Origin: an uncultured Gemmatimonadota bacterium
Lineage (GTDB): Bacteria; Gemmatimonadota; Gemmatimonadetes; Gemmatimonadales; GWC2-71-9
DNA: 9,252 bases
Direction of reading: 5' to 3'
NCBI GenBank assembly: GCA_946479825.1
Contig: CAMLHU010000067.1
Span: 1 to 9,252, forward strand
Shown: piece after piece, positions 1 to 6,527 of the stretch
Layout of the letters: each line of letters begins with the position of its first letter
Position numbering within the stretch: position 1 is the stretch's first letter
The notes under the pieces: generated by a model
Told to the model about the DNA's origin: nothing
Database searches by the model: none
What the model saw: only the letters and a program-made list of their open reading frames with translations
Position numbers and translations under genes: made by a program

Positions 1-1556
1 TCGTTGGCGGCCATCGCCACCTGCGCGGTGGTGGCGCCGACCTGGTCCACCACGGTGCGGTTGCGCTCCGCCTCGCGGGCCACCTGGGCCGCGGCGGCCT
101 CGACCTCGCCGATGGACGCGCTGATCGCTTCGAGTCCGCTCGCGGCTGCGGCCGCGACGTCCTCGATCCCCGACACCTTCTTGGTCCCGATCTCCATCGT
201 CGCGGCCACGTCGCGGATCTGCTCGCGGATGGTGCGCACCGTCTTGGCCACGTCCTCCGCGGCGCGGGCGCTCGAGTCGGCGAGGTTCCGCACCTCGTCG
301 GCGACGACGGCGAAGCCCCGGCCGTGCTCGCCGGCGCGCGCCGCCTCGATGGCGGCGTTGAGCGCGAGCAGGTTGGTCTGCGACGAGATCTGCTTGATGA
401 GGTCGATGAACTCGGTGATGGACTCCGACAGCCTGGCCAGCTGCTGGACCTCGCGGGCGGAGGTCTGGACCACCTCGCGGACGTCGAGCAGGGTCTCGCC
501 GGCGGCGCCGACGTCCTTGCGGTGGCGGGCCGCGACCGTGCGGATCTCCTCGCCGAGGCGCACGACGCGGGCGGCCGCCTCGGCATTGCTGCTCGCGGCC
601 TGGCGCAGGGAGTTCAGCAGCTGATCCGATTCGCGGAGACCCTGGACCTGGGCTTCCGCGCTGCTCGAGACCTTGACCATCGCGGTGGAGATCTCGCCGC
701 TCGAGGCGGCAAGCTCCTCGCTCATCGCGGAGAAGTCGCTGGCGCTGGCGGAGATGGTCTGGGCCTCGCGCACCACCGCGCCGACCACCTGGCGCAGCCG
801 GGCGCCCATCTCGTCCATCGCGCCGGCCAGCCGGGCCAGCTCCGTCGGCATCTGGCCGAGCTGGAAGGGCCGCAGGTCGCCGCGTCCGAACCGCTCGGCG
901 GCGCCCACGAGCCGCGCGAGCGGCCCGCTCACCTGCCGAACCGTGTACTGGCCGATCGCGATGCCGGCGATGACCACCGCCGCCAGGATCGCCGCGACCA
1001 GCCACACCCACCGCTGCGCCTCGCTCCGGAGCGTGTTCGACCGGGCGAGCGCCACGTTGGTCTGGCTCGCGGTGAGCTTGCGGACATCCGCCACGAGCGT
1101 GTCGGCCGGGCCGCGGGCCTGCTCGGCCAGCGCGTTGGCGTCGTCCGACCGGCCGAGGTCGGCCAGCGCGTGGGCGAGGGAGTACATCACCTCGACCTGG
1201 GACTCGGTGTTGGCGATCTCGTTGAGGGTCAGGCGGTCGTCATTGGACAGGTTGGCCAGGCGACGATACCGGCTCACCACCGCGTTGGCCGAGTCGCCGC
1301 TCTCCTGGAACTGGCGCTTCACCTCGGGGGAGGGGCGGAGCAGGTACTGCTCGGCGGCCCGCACTTCGGCGAGCGCGGCGTTGATGAGCCCTTCGCCCAG
1401 CTGGTTGGTCGAGATCAGGCTGTTGAGGCCCGATTCGATCTCAGTGCGGATGCGCCCGAGCGCAGTGATGCTGAACACCCCGCTCACCACGCTCAGGACG
1501 ATGACGACGCCGACCCCGAGGCCGACGATCCACTTGAGACTCCGGAACAGCTTCAT
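1..1556 (-). CDS. Methyl-accepting chemotaxis protein, C-terminus cut by window edge
   Basis: Membrane chemoreceptor that would signal to CheA/CheW. The visible 518 codons start [14 protein letters not shown]1 lies at about residues 10-31, and a helical periplasmic region (about 32-182) resembles a four-helix-bundle sensor. TM2 begins [10 protein letters not shown] at 183-204, followed by a HAMP domain (about 205-257) and the cytoplasmic signalling domain. The hairpin tip is unmistakable: [18 protein letters not shown] at about 393-410, then [16 protein letters not shown]. The reading frame stays open to the left edge, so the second methylation helix and the stop lie outside. The ATG overlaps the TGA of the upstream binding-protein gene as ATGA, with GGAGGG 3 nt upstream, so translation is probably coupled. 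The family call is nearly certain. The ligand is unknown but plausibly arrives through the upstream binding protein. Confidence 0.96.
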   Translation of the reverse strand, partial: MKLFRSLKWIVGLGVGVVIVLSVVSGVFSITALGRIRTEIESGLNSLISTNQLGEGLINAALAEVRAAEQYLLRPSPEVKRQFQESGDSANAVVSRYRRLANLSNDDRLTLNEIANTESQVEVMYSLAHALADLGRSDDANALAEQARGPADTLVADVRKLTASQTNVALARSNTLRSEAQRWVWLVAAILAAVVIAGIAIGQYTVRQVSGPLARLVGAAERFGRGDLRPFQLGQMPTELARLAGAMDEMGARLRQVVGAVVREAQTISASASDFSAMSEELAASSGEISTAMVKVSSSAEAQVQGLRESDQLLNSLRQAASSNAEAAARVVRLGEEIRTVAARHRKDVGAAGETLLDVREVVQTSAREVQQLARLSESITEFIDLIKQISSQTNLLALNAAIEAARAGEHGRGFAVVADEVRNLADSSARAAEDVAKTVRTIREQIRDVAATMEIGTKKVSGIEDVAAAAASGLEAISASIGEVEAAAAQVAREAERNRTVVDQVGATTAQVAMAAN

Positions 1557-2713
1557 TGTCCCTCCACCAGGTGCACGGCGCCGCCCTGCACCTCAGCGAT
1601 GTAGATCTTCTTCGTGGGCACATCGCCGTTGCGGTCGAACGCGATCGGGCCGGTGACGCCCACGAAGGTCGGGCGCTTGCTTCCCACCTCGGCGAGCGCG
1701 TCCCGGATCGCCTTGCGGTCGGTCCCCACGTCGCCGATCACCTGCGCCAACAGGCGGACGATGTCGTAGGTGGCCACGGCGGTCTGGTTGGGGGGATGGG
1801 CCTTCGGGAACGCCTTGACGTACCGGTCCACGAACGCCCGGTTCTCCGGCGTGTTCACGGCGGTGAGGTATGCCGCGGTCTGGTAGGTGCCGTCGGCCAG
1901 CGCGCCTTCGCGCTCGAGGCCCTCGAGGCCGTCGCCACCCAGGAGGGGGATCTTGAGCCCGCGCTGGCGCATCTGCCGGAGCAGCTCGGCGCCGTCGGTC
2001 TCGTAGCTGGCGGCCAGGATGAACTGCACCCCGCCGCCGAGGTTGATCTGGTCGAAATACGGGCCGGTGTCCTGCGGGTGGTCGGGCAGGTACGGGTCGC
2101 TGAAGAGGATCTCGCCGCCCATCCGCTTGAACTCCGACTCGAACACCTGCCGGAAGCCGCGGCCGTACTGGTTGTTCATGTACAGCACGGCGCCGCGGGT
2201 CAGGTTGAGCTTCTGGCGGATGAACTGGGCCAGCTGGGCCGCGTGGGCCAGGTCGGAGGCGCAGACCCGGAAGGTCCAGGGGCCGGCGTCGGTCACCTCG
2301 GGGGAGCTGGCCGACGGCGAGATCTCGACCACGGCGTGGGATTCGTCGTTGAACACCGGGGCGGCGGCGAGCGTCGGCCCGGAAAAGGCGCCGCCCACCA
2401 CGGCCACCACGTCGGAGTTGGCGAGCCGGTCGGCGGCCGCGGTGGCGGAGTCGGCGTCGCCGTGATCCTCGGCCTCGACGAACTCGATCGGCCGTCCGTG
2501 GATGCCGCCGGCGGCGTTGATCTCCTGGGCGGCGAGCTCGGCGCCGTAGCGGAGGGGGAGTCCGAGCGGGTCGCCGAAGGTGCTCATCAGGCCGATCTTG
2601 ATCGGCTTATGACTGCCGAAGCATCCGGCCAGCGCAATGCAGAGGAGCGCCGCCGCGCCGCGGCGGATCGGTGTCAGGGACGTCTTCAGGATGGTGGGCC
2701 GAGGGACGGTCAC
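1553..2713 (-). CDS. ABC-type branched-chain amino acid-like substrate-binding lipoprotein (Peripla_BP_6 type)
   Basis: 386-residue ligand-binding protein of the LivK/leucine-binding (type I periplasmic binding) family. A basic n-region and hydrophobic stretch lead to a lipobox LAGC with the lipidated cysteine at residue 31, so the mature protein should be membrane-anchored. Family landmarks include [12 protein letters not shown] (39-50), [14 protein letters not shown] (65-78), [11 protein letters not shown] (111-121), the ligand-loop region [11 protein letters not shown] (131-141) and [10 protein letters not shown] (178-187). The start is GTG, chosen because AGGGGAG lies 6 nt upstream (2720-2726) and it gives a complete lipoprotein signal. 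The stop overlaps the chemoreceptor start. No livHMGF-type permease or ATPase gene is seen nearby, so a role as the capture subunit of a chemoreceptor is inferred. A transport role with distant partners remains possible. The substrate cannot be read from the sequence. Confidence 0.93.
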   Translation of the reverse strand: MTVPRPTILKTSLTPIRRGAAALLCIALAGCFGSHKPIKIGLMSTFGDPLGLPLRYGAELAAQEINAAGGIHGRPIEFVEAEDHGDADSATAAADRLANSDVVAVVGGAFSGPTLAAAPVFNDESHAVVEISPSASSPEVTDAGPWTFRVCASDLAHAAQLAQFIRQKLNLTRGAVLYMNNQYGRGFRQVFESEFKRMGGEILFSDPYLPDHPQDTGPYFDQINLGGGVQFILAASYETDGAELLRQMRQRGLKIPLLGGDGLEGLEREGALADGTYQTAAYLTAVNTPENRAFVDRYVKAFPKAHPPNQTAVATYDIVRLLAQVIGDVGTDRKAIRDALAEVGSKRPTFVGVTGPIAFDRNGDVPTKKIYIAEVQGGAVHLVEGQ

Positions 2714-2719
2714 GGCAAG

Positions 2720-2726
2720 CTCCCCT
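2720..2726 (-). promoter_or_regulatory. Ribosome binding site AGGGGAG for the binding-protein gene
   Basis: The minus strand reads AGGGGAG, then 6 nt, then GTG. This fixes the non-ATG start of the lipoprotein gene. No clear sigma70 promoter was found in the 128-nt gap upstream (2714-2841), so the gene may be read from further upstream. Confidence 0.7.
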
Positions 2727-2841
2727 GAGGGCGCAGGGACGATGCCGGTCCCGTTGCCGGGCCGGCGAGGTTCGGCGGACTTATGGAATGGTCAGGGGGG
2801 TAAGAGACCGCTCCAAACGTAACGCTGACACAGAGTTCCGG

Positions 2842-3435
2842 CTAGTTCCGGCGTCCCGTGTCCGGCGGAAGAGGCACCCCCGCCCAGGCGTCGAGCACCC
2901 GGCCGTCCACCAGGCTCACGGAGGCCTCGAAGTCCCGGCCCCGGGCCCGCGAGGTGAGTCGCAGCATCCGCCGGTCGCGGATCCACTGCGCCATCGTGAT
3001 CGGCCCCCGGATCCGGGTGGTCGGCGGCCCGAACCTGGCGGAGAGGTACTCGAGCCAGCGGTCGAGCCGGCTCGGCGCCGTGCGGGCGGAGAGGGTCAGG
3101 ATGGCGGCGGTGTCGCGGATGGCGGAGAACCAGAGGTCCACCGTCCGTCCGGCGTCGGCGTCGGGGAGGCTGGCGCGGCATTCCGTCACCGACGGATCGC
3201 GCGCGCTGACCTGGCAGCTCAGGCTGTCGGCACCCGCCTTGCGGGCCAGGGAGTCGGCCGCGAGCCGCGAAAGACCGGGGCGGAAGCCGAGGAATTCGAG
3301 GTCCGGGGCGGGGGACTGCGCGGCGAGGGAAGGCGGTGCGGCGGCCGCGAGGGTCAGCACGACGCCCAGGAAAAGCCACCGCCCGCCCCGGCGGCGCGCG
3401 AGGCGCGGCGGAGCGGGCGGCGCGGCGCGCGTCAC
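2842..3435 (-). CDS. Exported protein of unknown function
   Basis: I do not recognise the family. The 197-residue protein starts at GTG (3433-3435), 7 nt after the cold-shock stop. Longer readings of the frame would run back through the cold-shock gene out of frame and are not credible. It has an Arg-rich n-region (RLARRRGGRW) and a hydrophobic core (LFLGVVLTLAAAA). A likely signal-peptidase site follows A39 (SLAA/QS), so the protein should be secreted to the periplasm or cell surface. The mature part has two cysteines, C74 and C86, which could form a disulfide. It also has an amphipathic segment with several Trp residues (LWFSAI, RWLEYL, QWIRDR) and no further membrane segment. No strong ribosome binding site precedes the GTG, so translation may be coupled to csp. 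Codon use matches the neighbours. Confidence is good that it is a gene, low on what it does. Confidence 0.72.
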   Translation of the reverse strand: MTRAAPPAPPRLARRRGGRWLFLGVVLTLAAAAPPSLAAQSPAPDLEFLGFRPGLSRLAADSLARKAGADSLSCQVSARDPSVTECRASLPDADAGRTVDLWFSAIRDTAAILTLSARTAPSRLDRWLEYLSARFGPPTTRIRGPITMAQWIRDRRMLRLTSRARGRDFEASVSLVDGRVLDAWAGVPLPPDTGRRN

Positions 3436-3442
3436 GGCCGGA

Positions 3443-3646
3443 TCAGCCGGCGCGGCGGACGTTCGAAGCCTGCAGTCCCTTCGGGCCTTCCACGATGTCG
3501 AACTCGACCTTCTCCCCTTCCTTGAGGGAGCGGAACCCCTCGGCGACGATCGCCGTGTGGTGGACGAACACGTCCTTCCCGCCCTCCTGCGCGATGAAGC
3601 CGAAGCCCTTCGCGTCATTGAACCACTTCACAGTGCCCTTCGCCAT
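3443..3646 (-). CDS. csp: Cold-shock protein (CspA family)
   Basis: 67-residue single-domain cold-shock protein that binds single-stranded nucleic acid and acts as an RNA chaperone. The sequence begins [21 protein letters not shown]1 is KGFGFI (13-18) and RNP2 is VFVHH (26-30), with the usual aromatic residues W8, F9, F15, F17, F27 and H29 in place. The length is typical of the family, with no extra domain. The ATG is preceded by GAGG (3655-3658), 8 nt away. The reading frame is open far upstream, but the family start is clear. The gene has a long leader (from about 3790 to 3647) with competing hairpins, as is common for csp genes. A single csp in the window does not show whether it is cold-induced. 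Confidence 0.97.
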   Translation of the reverse strand: MAKGTVKWFNDAKGFGFIAQEGGKDVFVHHTAIVAEGFRSLKEGEKVEFDIVEGPKGLQASNVRRAG

Positions 3647-3665
3647 CGCAACGACCTCGTGGAAT

Positions 3666-3717
3666 GGGAGCCCGTCGGCCCCGGAACGCTCCCCCGGCAC
3701 CTGCGCGATGCCGGGAG
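3666..3717 (-). promoter_or_regulatory. csp 5' leader with two mutually exclusive hairpins
   Basis: On the csp mRNA strand, hairpin B pairs CTCCCGGCA (3717-3709) with TGCC and GGGAG (within 3699-3689), about 9 bp with two bulged residues. Hairpin A pairs GGGAGC (3693-3688) with GCTCCC (3671-3666), 6 bp. The two share positions 3689-3693, so only one can form. Hairpin A sits 7 nt upstream of the GAGG ribosome binding site at 3655-3658. This arrangement suits a temperature- or factor-responsive leader. Function is inferred; the pairing is visible. Confidence 0.4.
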
Positions 3718-3798
3718 AAAAAAGCCGTGCGGCCCGGGTGGACCGAACGGCGGGTGACACCTCAGGGGAAATGGCGCGATACCGCGGGATGCATAGGG

Positions 3799-3829
3799 AT
3801 AAGCTCTGGCGCGCCCCGGCTTTTGTCAA
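3799..3829 (-). promoter_or_regulatory. Candidate csp promoter
   Basis: On the minus strand a perfect TTGACA (3829-3824) stands in a short AT-rich island within a GC-rich intergenic region. The best -10 candidate is GCTTAT (3804-3799) at 19 bp, longer than ideal and weak. If used, the csp leader is about 140-150 nt, similar in scale to known csp leaders. Confidence 0.35.
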
Positions 3830-3901
3830 TATTCTCGGGCGCTCCCGGGCCGGCCGGGGGGCCGAGTCGCCAATTCCCGTCCGCCGGGGTACCTTGCAGC
3901 C

Positions 3902-4513
3902 ATGACCACCCCGTCCACCCTGACGTTGCGCACCTTTTCCGACCGGGCAGAGGCGTTCAGCCAGTTCCTGCTCCGGGCCGGGGAGGCGCCTCGGCTGCTG
4001 GCCTACGACGACGCCGTCGGCTGCCCCGTCGAAATGGCGCTCCCGGCGCTCGAGTGGACCAACGCCGTGGGCGTGCTCCGCGATGACGACCTGGTCCACG
4101 CCGCCCGGCTCACGGTGGACACGGCGGCCGCGGTCATCGAGCGCAAGGGCGCCGACAACAACCGGCAGTACATCTATCTCGGGCCCCGGATGGACGCACC
4201 CGCGATGGACGTCTTCGAGGGGTCGGTGATCTTCGACGAGCCCGGGGTGCGGGCCATCGAATTCGTGCAGCGCTCCCACGCCCTGGCCCACTTCCTCCGG
4301 GCCACGTCCGGCGCCGGCGCGCTGCTGTCGCTGCTCTCCCGCCGTGCCCCCGAAGTGCGCCACATCCGTCGCTGGCTGGCCCCCGCGCTCGAGGCGCTCG
4401 ACGTGCCGCGCCCGCTCCTCGCCGGATGGTTCGCGGCGAGCTCCGGGGGGTGCCTCTTCGCCGGGATCGAGGAGCCCGAGTATCGGTATATCGAGGTCGG
4501 ACTGGAGTCCTGA
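3902..4513 (+). CDS. Conserved-looking hypothetical cytoplasmic protein
   Basis: I do not recognise this 203-residue protein. Strong G/C bias at third positions, ATG start and an intrinsic terminator 21 nt after the stop support a real single-gene unit. It has no signal peptide or membrane segment and is mildly acidic in the first half. Visible features are cysteines C41 (VGCPVEM) and C184 (SGGCLFAG), an Asn/Arg-rich segment [16 protein letters not shown] (83-98), and a helical, His/Arg-rich second half ([28 protein letters not shown]). There is no convincing Shine-Dalgarno sequence before the ATG; the nearest G-run is about 14 nt away, so leaderless or weak initiation is possible. It is divergent from csp. 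No function can be given. Confidence 0.75.
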   Translation: MTTPSTLTLRTFSDRAEAFSQFLLRAGEAPRLLAYDDAVGCPVEMALPALEWTNAVGVLRDDDLVHAARLTVDTAAAVIERKGADNNRQYIYLGPRMDAPAMDVFEGSVIFDEPGVRAIEFVQRSHALAHFLRATSGAGALLSLLSRRAPEVRHIRRWLAPALEALDVPRPLLAGWFAASSGGCLFAGIEEPEYRYIEVGLES

Positions 4514-4534
4514 CCGGCCGACCTGCCCAAGTGT

Positions 4535-4566
4535 AAGCCCCGGCACCCCGCCGGGGCTTTGTTTTT
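4535..4566 (+). terminator. Rho-independent terminator after 3902-4513 gene
   Basis: A perfect 10-bp stem, AAGCCCCGGC (4535-4544) with GCCGGGGCTT (4550-4559), has loop ACCCC. It is followed by T, G and five Ts. It ends the upstream unit and separates it from the RNA-like region that follows. Confidence 0.92.
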
Positions 4567-4589
4567 CGGGGCCACCCGCGCGCCTTCGT

Positions 4590-4595
4590 TACAAT
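4590..4595 (+). promoter_or_regulatory. Candidate -10 element TACAAT upstream of the RNA region
   Basis: TACAAT differs from consensus TATAAT at one position. No good -35 lies 16-18 bp upstream. Start of transcription would fall near 4602, just before the 5' strand of the GGATTGC/GCAATCC helix. Confidence 0.25.
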
Positions 4596-4736
4596 CCGTC
4601 GCTGGGGATTGCCGGGAGGATGTGGATACACATCTCCACATTGCGTGGAGAACGGCGTTACATCGCTGTCGGGGCACGTCTTAGCAATCCACAATTGAGC
4701 AGGTCGAAGTGGTGTAAGCCGAAGAAAGACAGGCAC

Positions 4737-4764
4737 TTGCGAGGTTTTCCAGGGTCCGTATCTT
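4737..4764 (+). promoter_or_regulatory. Candidate internal promoter TTGCGA-N16-TATCTT
   Basis: TTGCGA (4737-4742) and TATCTT (4759-4764) are separated by 16 bp. This predicts transcription from about 4771, which is immediately before the GTCGG strand (4774) of the first helix of the 3' domain. A transcript from here to the terminator would be about 420 nt. Confidence 0.33.
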
Positions 4765-5151
4765 GGGGTCACCGTCGGGCAGGAACGACCAGGGACCTTC
4801 GGTTCCAGGTGCCGCCTTCCGACGAGTCCGGGTGGGATATCGGGGGAGGTCGCCGACGCAACAAGGGCTCAGGCGGCCGTCGATCCTGGTGGCACACCAG
4901 CCCGGGCAGATGGAGCCAGTCGCGCGCTCCATCCACCCCGATCCGGCGCCTCGGGGTGCAGTGCGAAGGGGCGGTCCGCGACCCGCTCCGACTCGCAGCG
5001 CTCGCGGTGACGAACCAGGTGGGACCGATCATCCGGCCTGGGGATGGAAGCCGAGGCCCCTGTCAGCCCTCCCGAGCGGCGGATCAGCCAACCGGTGGCG
5101 GCGGGGAGAAGAACGGCGGGGCGACCCCCGTCCTCGGGTAGTCACAGTGCG

Positions 5152-5193
5152 GGACGGCCGCTTGGTGAAGAACCAGGCGGCCGTCCTTTTTTT
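5152..5193 (+). terminator. Strong Rho-independent terminator of the candidate RNA
   Basis: GGACGGCCGC (5152-5161) pairs perfectly with GCGGCCGTCC (5177-5186). It is extended by TTGGT/ACCAG (5162-5166 with 5172-5176, one G-U) around loop GAAGA, giving 15 bp in total, then seven Ts (5187-5193). No protein-coding gene lies upstream on this strand since the terminator at 4535, so it implies a non-coding transcript. Confidence 0.93.
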
Positions 5194-5196
5194 GGG

Positions 5197-5440
5197 GGAA
5201 GTGGAGAAGGGGCGAGGAGGGGAGGAGAGACGGGAGACGCGAGACGGGTGGGCGGCGCGGCGCGCGCGACGGGCCGTATCGGCGCCCAAGCTGCGACCGT
5301 CATCATGATCCTCCTCGCCTCATCCCCTTATCTCGTCTTCTCCTCTGCTCCTCCTCGTTCCGGCCTCTCCTCTTCTCCTCTTCTTCTCTTACTTCTCACC
5401 TCTCACCTCTCACCGCTCACTTCTCACCGCTCGCTTGCCC
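5197..5440. repeat. Purine-rich then pyrimidine-rich low-complexity stretch
   Basis: On the plus strand 5197-5250 is almost all A/G (gaagtggagaaggggcgagg and similar). Positions 5305-5425 are almost all C/T with CTC, TCTT and TCCTC units. The two halves are broadly complementary and could form a long imperfect hairpin or triplex-prone DNA. No gene other than the 3' end of the flanking nuclease gene is supported here. Confidence 0.75.
5394..5435 (+). repeat. Six tandem 7-nt units of TCTCACC type
   Basis: Consecutive 7-mers read TCTCACC, TCTCACC, TCTCACC, GCTCACT, TCTCACC, GCTCGCT. The array overlaps the stop codon and last residues of the minus-strand nuclease gene, whose TGA is 5426-5424. 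Confidence 0.85.
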
Positions 5441-6413
5441 CCCAGTCGCTCTTACCCCGGTACGCCCGCCGGCCGTCCAGCTCCCACACTTTCTTCGCGG
5501 TGACGAGTTCGTCACCCTGGAAGTTGGTGCGGTCGCCGAGCGCATCGTTGAAGCTCGCCGTCTTGGCGCTGGCGTTGTCGGCGAAGTGGACGATCTCGGC
5601 CTCGAGGGTGGCGGGGCGAACGGCGGCGCCGTATTCCAGCAGCCCGTGGTGCGAGAGGATCAGGTGCTGGAGGATGTCGAGCTCCTGCTCGGTGCAGGGC
5701 ATCGGCGTCGCCGCGCGGACCCGCCGTTCGAGCTCGAGCGCGCCCAGCACGACGTGGCCATAGAGCACGTTCTTGTCGGTGGGCTGGAGGGCGCCGCCGT
5801 CCCAGCGGTAGGCGTCGAGCTTCCCGATGTCGTGCAGCAGGATCCCGGCGGTGACGAGGTCCACGTCGGCCCCCGCGATCCGGGCGACGTGCCGGCCGAT
5901 GCTCAGCACTTCCACGGTGTGCCGGAGCAGGCCGCCGAGGTAGGCGTGGTGCCCCACGGTGGCGGCGGGGCACTGCTCGTAGCGCGCGCGGAAGTCGGCG
6001 TCGTCATAGAACAGGCCGACGGTGGCCCGGAGCCGCTTGCCCTTGAAGTCGGCGATCCACTTGTCGATCGACTCCCAGCACTTCTCGCGCTCCGCCGCCG
6101 GGATGCTGGGGACCAGCTGGTCGTAGTCCACGCTCCCCTTCGGCAGCACCCGGATGGAGGTGACGCGGAGCTGCGGCGTCCCCTGGTAGGCTCCGGTCTC
6201 GCCGATCACCTGCACCACCGTTCCCCGGGCGATCCCCGCCACCTGGTGCAGCTGCTCCTCCCAGAACGGCGCCGTCTTGATGCTGCCGCTGGCGTTGCCG
6301 AGCGTGAGCGTGGCGAACGCCTTGCCGTCCTTGGTGGTGCGTTCGTCCACCTCCTGCACGAGGAAGGGATCCTGCACCCGGGTGCCGGGGGTGAGCGTCT
6401 TGAGGTCGATCAT
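5424..6413 (-). CDS. yhaM: YhaM-family 3'-5' exoribonuclease (OB-fold plus HD domain)
   Basis: 329-residue cytoplasmic protein close to the family length. An N-terminal OB-fold nucleic-acid-binding domain (about 12-92) starts with GTRVQDPFLVQEVDERTTKDGK-like β-strands. The HD-type metal-dependent domain (about 150-290) shows HH at 155-156, LLRHT with H165, the hallmark LLHDIGKL with H194 and D195, H220 (YGHVVLG), HLILSHHG with H255-H256, and HFADNASAK with D279. All expected metal ligands are present. Family members, best known from Bacillus, degrade RNA or single-stranded DNA from the 3' end. The ATG is preceded by GGAAAG 8 nt upstream. The C-terminal residues after VWELDGRRAYRG come from a low-complexity repeat tract and probably are not functional. 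It is a single-gene minus-strand unit, divergent from the glycosyltransferase. Confidence 0.93.
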   Translation of the reverse strand: MIDLKTLTPGTRVQDPFLVQEVDERTTKDGKAFATLTLGNASGSIKTAPFWEEQLHQVAGIARGTVVQVIGETGAYQGTPQLRVTSIRVLPKGSVDYDQLVPSIPAAEREKCWESIDKWIADFKGKRLRATVGLFYDDADFRARYEQCPAATVGHHAYLGGLLRHTVEVLSIGRHVARIAGADVDLVTAGILLHDIGKLDAYRWDGGALQPTDKNVLYGHVVLGALELERRVRAATPMPCTEQELDILQHLILSHHGLLEYGAAVRPATLEAEIVHFADNASAKTASFNDALGDRTNFQGDELVTAKKVWELDGRRAYRGKSDWGASER

Positions 6414-6455
6414 GGGGTCTGCTTTCCGGTATCGGAGGTCTGCCTGCGTCCGGCA

Positions 6456-6461
6456 ATTCTA
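6456..6461 (-). promoter_or_regulatory. Candidate -10 element TAGAAT for yhaM
   Basis: The minus strand reads TAGAAT at 6461-6456, about 43 nt before the ATG. The -35 region at 17 bp (TGTCAC) is poor. No other clear promoter is visible in the 114-nt divergent gap 6414-6527, nor one for the plus-strand glycosyltransferase. Confidence 0.25.
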
Positions 6462-6527
6462 CACGTTGTGGCCGGCCTGTGACATCCGCGTGCCGCCGCC
6501 GCGACCGAACCTGGGCACGTTCCGGCG

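Larger units (their letters stand above)
4600..5193 (+). ncRNA. Candidate large structured non-coding RNA, unknown class
   Basis: No protein is supported here. Open frames run through the terminator and have poor, low-complexity translations. The stretch is rich in short-range helices on the plus strand. P-a is GGATTGC (4606-4612) with GCAATCC (4684-4690). TCGAAGTG (4704-4711) pairs with CACTTGCGA (4734-4742) with one bulge. GTCGG (4774-4778) with CCGAC (4819-4823) encloses GGGACC/GGTTCC (4792-4806). CTGGTG/CACCAG lies at 4886-4900. GATGGAGC/GCTCCATC (4909-4933) directly abuts CACCCCGA/TCGGGGTG (4934-4958), both perfect 8-bp stems with 9-nt loops. GGGGCGG/CCGCTCC is at 4968-4989, CCAGG/CCTGG at 5015-5041, and CCGAGG (5051-5056) pairs with CCTCGG (5132-5137). 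It ends at a strong terminator. The 5' end is either about 4602 or about 4771, depending on promoter. I could not find the conserved motifs of RNase P RNA, tmRNA, SRP RNA or 6S RNA. Identity is unknown; an untranscribed relic is the alternative. Confidence 0.5.

Noticed and set aside
324..1604. 426-codon open frame on the plus strand opposite the chemoreceptor
   Set aside because: Antisense shadow of the MCP gene, whose signalling hairpin is unmistakable on the minus strand.
1556..2728. 390-codon open frame on the plus strand opposite the binding-protein gene
   Set aside because: It is the antisense shadow of a clear lipoprotein gene; the Gly/Val/His-rich product has no domain.
3689..3723. 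Hairpin next to AAAAAA as a terminator
   Set aside because: The A-run follows the hairpin on the plus strand, so on the minus strand the T-run precedes the stem. That is the wrong order for an intrinsic terminator in either direction.
3443..4546. 367-codon frame ending in the cold-shock domain, suggesting an N-terminal fusion
   Set aside because: The extra residues are antisense to the 3902-4513 gene and its terminator. The internal ATG with GAGG site and the standard family length give a normal 67-residue Csp.
4606..4690. tRNA gene (7-bp acceptor-like stem)
   Set aside because: No TTCGA-type T-loop, no U before the possible anticodon, and a long unpaired stretch before the 3' strand.
4600..5193. 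Known housekeeping RNAs (RNase P RNA, tmRNA, SRP RNA, 6S RNA)
   Set aside because: The RNase P GAGGAAAGTCC and ACAGAA motifs, the tmRNA tag codons and TTCGA T-loop, and the SRP GGAAGG/AGCAGCC core are not present. The length does not suit 6S RNA.
4763..5308. Open frame of 181 codons on the plus strand through the RNA region
   Set aside because: It reads straight through the terminator hairpin and T-run, its translation is Arg/Pro/Gly-rich low complexity, and it has no ribosome binding site.
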